Assembly: GCA_009914645.1 (NCBI GenBank)
Contig: VFLB01000264.1
Location: forward strand, 1-17,862
Direction: 5' to 3'
Origin: Synechococcaceae bacterium Bin_79_3
GTDB taxonomy: Bacteria > Cyanobacteriota > Cyanobacteriia > PCC-6307 > Cyanobiaceae
DNA: 17,862 nt
Shown: positions 14,250 to 17,862 of the stretch, piece after piece
Position numbering within the stretch: position 1 is the stretch's first letter
Layout of the letters: each line of letters opens with the position of its first letter
Position numbers and translations under genes: made by a program
The notes under the pieces: generated by a model
What the model saw: the letters and a program-made list of their open reading frames with translations, nothing else
What the model was told of the DNA's origin: nothing
The model's database searches: none

Positions 14250-15437
14250 ATGGTGTGGAATTTTCCCCTAATAATTGCTCTGCTGTTCCCTCTGGCGTTA
14301 GCCAGAGAACCAGAGGTGCGTGTGTTGGTGGAAGAGGGCAGCGCCCTGCGGGTGGCGCCTGTGGAGGGGCGTTTGCTGTTGCAAACCGCCAATGGGCGCA
14401 GCCTGGCTGCTGTTGCAGGAGGCCTCACCTTGAGGGCAGAGGGCGCTGGGATCTCTGGCCTGCCATCAGGTGCTCTTTCAGAACTTTGGATCAGCCCAGA
14501 ATCACCAAACGGCAGCCTTTGGTTGCAGCAAAGGCGCTATCGCGGTCGATTGCAATTGCTGCTGAACAGGGGCCGGATCCAAGCGATAAATCGCCTGGGA
14601 ATTGAGAGCTACTTACCTAGCGTGGTGGGGGCGGAAATGCCGCACCAGTGGCCCCAAGAGGCCCTGCGGGTGCAGAGCGTGGCAGCCCGCAGCTACGCCT
14701 TGCGCCAATTGCGCCCGGAGGCCGATTACGACCTCAAGGCAACTGTGAGCAGCCAGGTGTATCGCGGCTTGGAATCGGAAACCGACAGCACCCGAGAAGC
14801 GGTGGCAAGCACCCGCAGCCTGGTGCTCACCCATGCGAAGAGGATTATCGATGCGGTTTTTCATAGCAGCAGTGGCGGTCGCACCGAAAACAGCGGTGAG
14901 GTGTGGCCGCGCCAGGTGCCTTATCTCAAAAGCGTGGCCGACTACGACCAAGACAGCCCTGTATTTCGCTGGACTAAACAATTTGATGCCGCTGCCTTGC
15001 TCAACTCTTTTCGTGAAACCGGTGGGGTAGACAGCATCTTGCCGTTAAAAACCACAAGCACCGGCCGGCTTACCGAAGTGTTGGTGCGTGGCCCGCAGGG
15101 CGACTTGCGTTTAGGTGCCGCCGAATTACGTTCTCGGCTTGGCTTGCGAAGCACTTTTGTGAGATTTGAGGTAGTGGCAGCGCCACCAGCCCCGTTAGAA
15201 GCCTTAGGGGATTGGCTCGGTATACCGCTTGGTATGCCTCTTGGTATGTCACCCACGCCGCGGCTCCTGGCGCTGGGTCGTGGTTACGGCCATGGGGTTG
15301 GCATGAGCCAGTGGGGGGCCTATGGCATGGCGCTGCAGGGGCAGGAATTTGCCCAGATTCTGCGCCACTACTACCGCGGCACCCAGCTGGAGCCCTACAG
15401 CTCCATTGATTGGCCTCAGTTGCCGCCTAATCCATGA
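14250..15437 (+). CDS. SpoIID/LytB-domain secreted protein
   Basis: The 395-aa product has an N-terminal signal peptide of about 18 residues (FPLIIALLFPLALA) and a SpoIID domain. The segment ESYLPSVVGAEMPHQWPQEA places the catalytic-type Glu at about 129. VQSVAARSYALRQL (141-154), FHSSSGGRTEN (204-214) and the closing GRGYGHGVGMSQWGAYGMA follow. SpoIID enzymes are lytic transglycosylases that cut denuded peptidoglycan in spore formers; in cyanobacteria, which do not sporulate, the role is unknown but cell-wall remodelling or septum work is likely. A small in-frame repeat precedes the last motif. The stop overlaps nagB as ATGA, so the two genes are coupled. Confidence 0.92.
   Translation: MVWNFPLIIALLFPLALAREPEVRVLVEEGSALRVAPVEGRLLLQTANGRSLAAVAGGLTLRAEGAGISGLPSGALSELWISPESPNGSLWLQQRRYRGRLQLLLNRGRIQAINRLGIESYLPSVVGAEMPHQWPQEALRVQSVAARSYALRQLRPEADYDLKATVSSQVYRGLESETDSTREAVASTRSLVLTHAKRIIDAVFHSSSGGRTENSGEVWPRQVPYLKSVADYDQDSPVFRWTKQFDAAALLNSFRETGGVDSILPLKTTSTGRLTEVLVRGPQGDLRLGAAELRSRLGLRSTFVRFEVVAAPPAPLEALGDWLGIPLGMPLGMSPTPRLLALGRGYGHGVGMSQWGAYGMALQGQEFAQILRHYYRGTQLEPYSSIDWPQLPPNP
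15219..15254 (+). repeat. Three 12-base tandem units inside the SpoIID gene
   Basis: Units at 15219-15230, 15231-15242 and 15243-15254 each begin GGTAT and encode the peptide series GIPL, GMPL, GMSP. The repeat lies in a linker just before the conserved GYGHGVGMSQWG motif, keeps frame, and probably varies in copy number between strains without loss of function. Confidence 0.6.
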
Positions 15438-16159
15438 AATTTGCGGTGCTGGAAACCCCCTTGGCTGTGGCTGAACAAGCTGCTGCTTTGTTGGCAGAGG
15501 TGTTGCTTGATCCGTGCCGACCACCTAGTGGATTAGCCACTGGCCGCACGATGGTTGCTGTTTATGGCTGTTTGGTATCACTACTGCAAAGGGCAGGCAT
15601 CAATAATTTGAGCCATTGGCGCAGTTTCAACCTCGATGAATACGTGGGGTTGGGCCCTGGGGATAAGCGTTCTTTTGCCGCCTATATGAATCTGCATCTA
15701 GGGCAACCGCTCGCAATCCCGCCAACATCAATGCTCTTGCCAAATGGCCTCGCCCCAGATCCCACTCTTGAAGCTGCTCGTTATGGCCAGCAGGTACGAG
15801 CCCAAGGTATTGGCCTGCAATTACTGGGGCTAGGTGAAAACGGCCATGTGGGATTTAACGAACCACCCTGTGGTGCCACGGCCCCATGCCGCTGCGTGTT
15901 GCTCAGCGAAGCCACCCGAGCTCAAAATGCCGAAGCCTTTGGAGGCCAATTATTGGCGGTGCCAGAAAGGGCGATCACCTTGGGAATTGCAGATATTTTG
16001 GCGGCAGATGAGCTTTTGCTTGTGGTTACAGGGGCAAACAAGAGTGCTGTGCTGCGCCGTTTATTTGAGGAACCAACCCAGGAGGAATTGCCTGCAAGTT
16101 GGCTGCAAAACCATCCAAATTGCTTGGTACTAGCCGATCGTGCCGCTGCCAATTTTTAA
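15434..16159 (+). CDS. nagB: Glucosamine-6-phosphate deaminase/isomerase family protein
   Basis: NagB converts glucosamine-6-phosphate to fructose-6-phosphate and ammonia. The 241-aa product shows GLATGRTMVAVY near the N-terminus, the active-site FNLDEYVGLGP (Asp about 68), and the catalytic loop GLGENGHVGFNEP (132-144). His 138 and Glu 143 stand at the family's catalytic places, and the loop is of the GENGH type seen in Gram-positive NagB. It ends with the usual LGIADILAADEL and VVTGANKS segments. The length is at the short end of the family. Its ATG overlaps the SpoIID stop (ATGA), which suggests shared amino-sugar or wall-recycling work, though this is inference. 6-phosphogluconolactonase is a relative, but the GENGH and LDEY motifs favour NagB. 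Confidence 0.9.
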   Translation: MKFAVLETPLAVAEQAAALLAEVLLDPCRPPSGLATGRTMVAVYGCLVSLLQRAGINNLSHWRSFNLDEYVGLGPGDKRSFAAYMNLHLGQPLAIPPTSMLLPNGLAPDPTLEAARYGQQVRAQGIGLQLLGLGENGHVGFNEPPCGATAPCRCVLLSEATRAQNAEAFGGQLLAVPERAITLGIADILAADELLLVVTGANKSAVLRRLFEEPTQEELPASWLQNHPNCLVLADRAAANF

Positions 16160-17046
16160 CCGGCGGCATCAAACACCACCCGAGGTTGCAATTCCCCCGT
16201 TGAGGTGGGATGTGCTAATCCGGCCAAACTGCCATCAGGCCTAAGCATCGCCACCACATCGCAATTGCGATAATCAACTGCGCTATTGGCGGGAAGCCGT
16301 TGGCCGCGACACCAAGCCTGCCATTGCGCGGCATCCAATTTCAATTGCGGCCTTGCACCAAGGGCCAATAGTGGATCAAGCAAGGCTGTGCTGGGCTGCA
16401 GCGCCTCAAGGGGGATGGCTTGGCTAAGTTCAAAACCCAAAGCGCTGGTGCGTTGCAATTCAGCAAGGGCCGCTCCACAGCCCAGGCGCTCGCCAAGATC
16501 CCGCGCTATTGAACGCACATAGGTGCCGGCAGAACAGCTCAGCTCAATCACCAAGCTGCCTTCAGCAACGTTCCATTGCAGCAGCTTCAGGTGGTGGATG
16601 GTTACCAGCCGCGGCGGAATCTGAAGTTGTTCTCCGCGACGTGCCCGTTTGTAGGCCCTTTCCCCATCAATATGCACGGCACTCACGCTGGGGGGCCTTT
16701 GCATTTGTTCACCGCAAAAAAGGCTAAGTAGATCCTCCACCTGCTCTTTTTTAAGCAGGGGCCAGGGGGCTTGGTTTAATACTTCACCGCTTAAATCGTC
16801 GCTATCGGTATTTAGCCCCAGCTGAATACGACCCAGATAAGCCTTGGTGCCATCAAGGTAAGGCAGCAACCTGGTGGCGGGCCCAATCGCCAGGGGTAAT
16901 ACCCCTGTTACGGCCGGATCAAGGGTGCCGCCGTGGCCCACCCGGCGAATACCAAGTAACCGGCGGGCAATGGCAACACAGTCGTGGGATGTGCAGCCAG
17001 CGGGCTTATTAATCACTAGAAATCCGCAAGAACTGGCAGAGGTCAA
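16156..17046 (-). CDS. truB: tRNA pseudouridine-55 synthase
   Basis: TruB makes the invariant pseudouridine 55 in the T loop of tRNAs. The 296-aa product has GFLVINKPAGCTSHDCV (8-24) and the catalytic motif GHGGTLDPAVTGVLPLA with Asp 43. RPPSVSAVHIDGERAYKRAR and SCSAGTYVRSIARDLGERLG follow in TruB order. The frame runs open to 17259 but the added residues (Cys-rich, unlike any TruB) are antisense to the next gene. The TTG at 17046 lies just before the conserved first strand and gives a normal length, so I prefer it; a GTG well upstream is less likely. Its TAA and the TAA of convergent nagB share the palindrome TTAA at 16156-16159. Confidence 0.92.
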   Translation of the reverse strand: MTSASSCGFLVINKPAGCTSHDCVAIARRLLGIRRVGHGGTLDPAVTGVLPLAIGPATRLLPYLDGTKAYLGRIQLGLNTDSDDLSGEVLNQAPWPLLKKEQVEDLLSLFCGEQMQRPPSVSAVHIDGERAYKRARRGEQLQIPPRLVTIHHLKLLQWNVAEGSLVIELSCSAGTYVRSIARDLGERLGCGAALAELQRTSALGFELSQAIPLEALQPSTALLDPLLALGARPQLKLDAAQWQAWCRGQRLPANSAVDYRNCDVVAMLRPDGSLAGLAHPTSTGELQPRVVFDAAG

Positions 17047-17100
17047 GTGCGGGCGAGGAGGGGGCCATTCGCCATGGTTGCACCCTCGTAGGTTGGGGAC

Positions 17101-17862
17101 TTGCGGATTTACGGCCCGGTGCTTGATCACCCAAGCGTTAACGACTTTTTGAAAGATGGCTTTGGCTTGCGCCAACAGCTCTCTAATTTTTTGCAAATTG
17201 ATATCAGCACCATTGAGCAGCGGCTTCCCCAAAGCACAGCAGCATTGGCAGCTCTCCATCCAGGTGCTTTCTCAGGTAAAGCGGGGGAGCTGGAACTTGA
17301 GGTGGAAAGTTTTTATGAAACTGAGGTGGGCGACGGGCATTTGTATGAATTAGCTGCCTGGCATTTAGATAGCTCTGCCTACATTGCCGATACGTTGCGT
17401 CTTCAGGCTCTAATTGCCAAAGGGCAACATCTGGATTTTGGCGGTGGAATCGGAAGCCATGCCTTGGCCGCTGCCCAGTTGCCCCAGGTGGATCAGGTAT
17501 GGATGGTGGATCTCAATGGTAGAAATCGAGATTTTGTATGCGAGCGGGCAAAAGCCCTTGGACTAAGCCATAAGTTGCGCTGCCTGCGCGATTTAAATGC
17601 AAAAGAATTGCCGAATAAATTTGATAGTATTGTGTGTTTAGATGTGTTAGAGCATCTAACAGATCCAGCTGAACAATTGAGAATATTTGCCCAGCGGCTG
17701 CAACCAGAGCTTGGGGCTGCATTATTTAATTGGTATTTTTTTAAAGGTTTTAATGGCGAATACCCATTTCATTTTGATGCCCCTGAATTAACGAAGCAAT
17801 TCTTTGAAGTATTGCAAGAATTGTATCTGGAGCAATTTCATCCATACCTCATTACTACTCGC
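17101..17862 (+). CDS. SAM-dependent class I methyltransferase, C-terminus beyond right edge
   Basis: A frame of 254 codons stays open to the window end. SAM motif I LDFGGGIGSHALA is at about 111-123, the acidic end of strand 2 VDLNG at about 136-140, and DSIVCLDVLEHLTDP (175-189), the motif common to UbiE/Coq-like and related methyltransferases. A 100-residue N-terminal region precedes motif I with no motif I can name. The substrate is not clear: the family also includes sugar and lipid methylases. The start may be TTG 17101 or GTG 17119; a TAG lies just upstream in frame. It diverges from truB with about 54 bases between starts. Sequence toward the edge is more AT-rich than the rest of the window. 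Confidence 0.85.
   Translation, partial: MRIYGPVLDHPSVNDFLKDGFGLRQQLSNFLQIDISTIEQRLPQSTAALAALHPGAFSGKAGELELEVESFYETEVGDGHLYELAAWHLDSSAYIADTLRLQALIAKGQHLDFGGGIGSHALAAAQLPQVDQVWMVDLNGRNRDFVCERAKALGLSHKLRCLRDLNAKELPNKFDSIVCLDVLEHLTDPAEQLRIFAQRLQPELGAALFNWYFFKGFNGEYPFHFDAPELTKQFFEVLQELYLEQFHPYLITTR

Noticed and set aside
14613..14981. 122-aa minus-strand frame
   Set aside because: It is antisense to the conserved SpoIID domain and rich in Ala/His from the opposite codon bias.
17047..17259. N-terminal extension of TruB with a Cys-rich start
   Set aside because: It is antisense to the methyltransferase frame and unlike TruB; the TTG at 17046 gives the family N-terminus.

Overview
This window reads as chromosomal DNA from a picocyanobacterium (Synechococcus/Cyanobium/Prochlorococcus lineage). 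It carries psbV (cytochrome c-550 of photosystem II), a plant-type 2Fe-2S ferredoxin (petF), the variable chain of ferredoxin-thioredoxin reductase (ftrV), a photosystem II S4-domain protein and the cyanobacterial DUF1818 protein. Packing is very tight: start/stop overlaps of the ATGA, TGATG and TAATG kinds, convergent genes that overlap at their stops, and no gene-free stretch above about 150 bases. I saw no HIP1 octamer (GCGATCGC), no IS element, no CRISPR array and no phage gene. Composition looks even apart from an AT-richer right edge.

Layout. 1-720 (-): 5' part of gpmI (cofactor-independent phosphoglycerate mutase), cut by the left edge. 865-1434 (+): pyrR. 1443-4044 (-): a three-gene run read as a lid-less Hsp70-like ATPase, then a translationally coupled single-pass membrane protein of unknown function, then ftrV. 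4097-5088 (+): an unknown 115-aa protein, rpoZ (RNA polymerase omega) and a DUF1818 protein. 5065-7820 (-): tRNA-Val(GAC), murD, an EVE-domain protein and a multi-pass membrane protein. 7872-9214 (-): a small membrane protein coupled to the PSII S4-domain protein. 9277-12217 (+): serA, prmA and petF, closed by a clear intrinsic terminator. 12294-12653 (+): an unknown Cys/Trp-rich protein. 12644-14188 (-): rnz and psbV. 14250-16159 (+): a SpoIID-like secreted protein coupled to nagB. 16156-17046 (-): truB. 17101 to the right edge (+): an unfinished SAM-dependent methyltransferase.

Most of this is housekeeping: glycolysis, serine synthesis, peptidoglycan precursors, tRNA maturation and modification, ribosome methylation, and photosynthetic electron transfer. 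The least explained parts are the Hsp70-like/membrane-protein/ftrV run, the 115-aa gene before rpoZ, the small protein between petF and psbV, and the membrane protein fused by overlap to the PSII S4 gene. I did not find a convincing new defence or mobile system. Several genes appear to use TTG starts (Hsp70-like, rnz, truB, the right-edge methyltransferase), so naive ATG-only starts would be wrong there.
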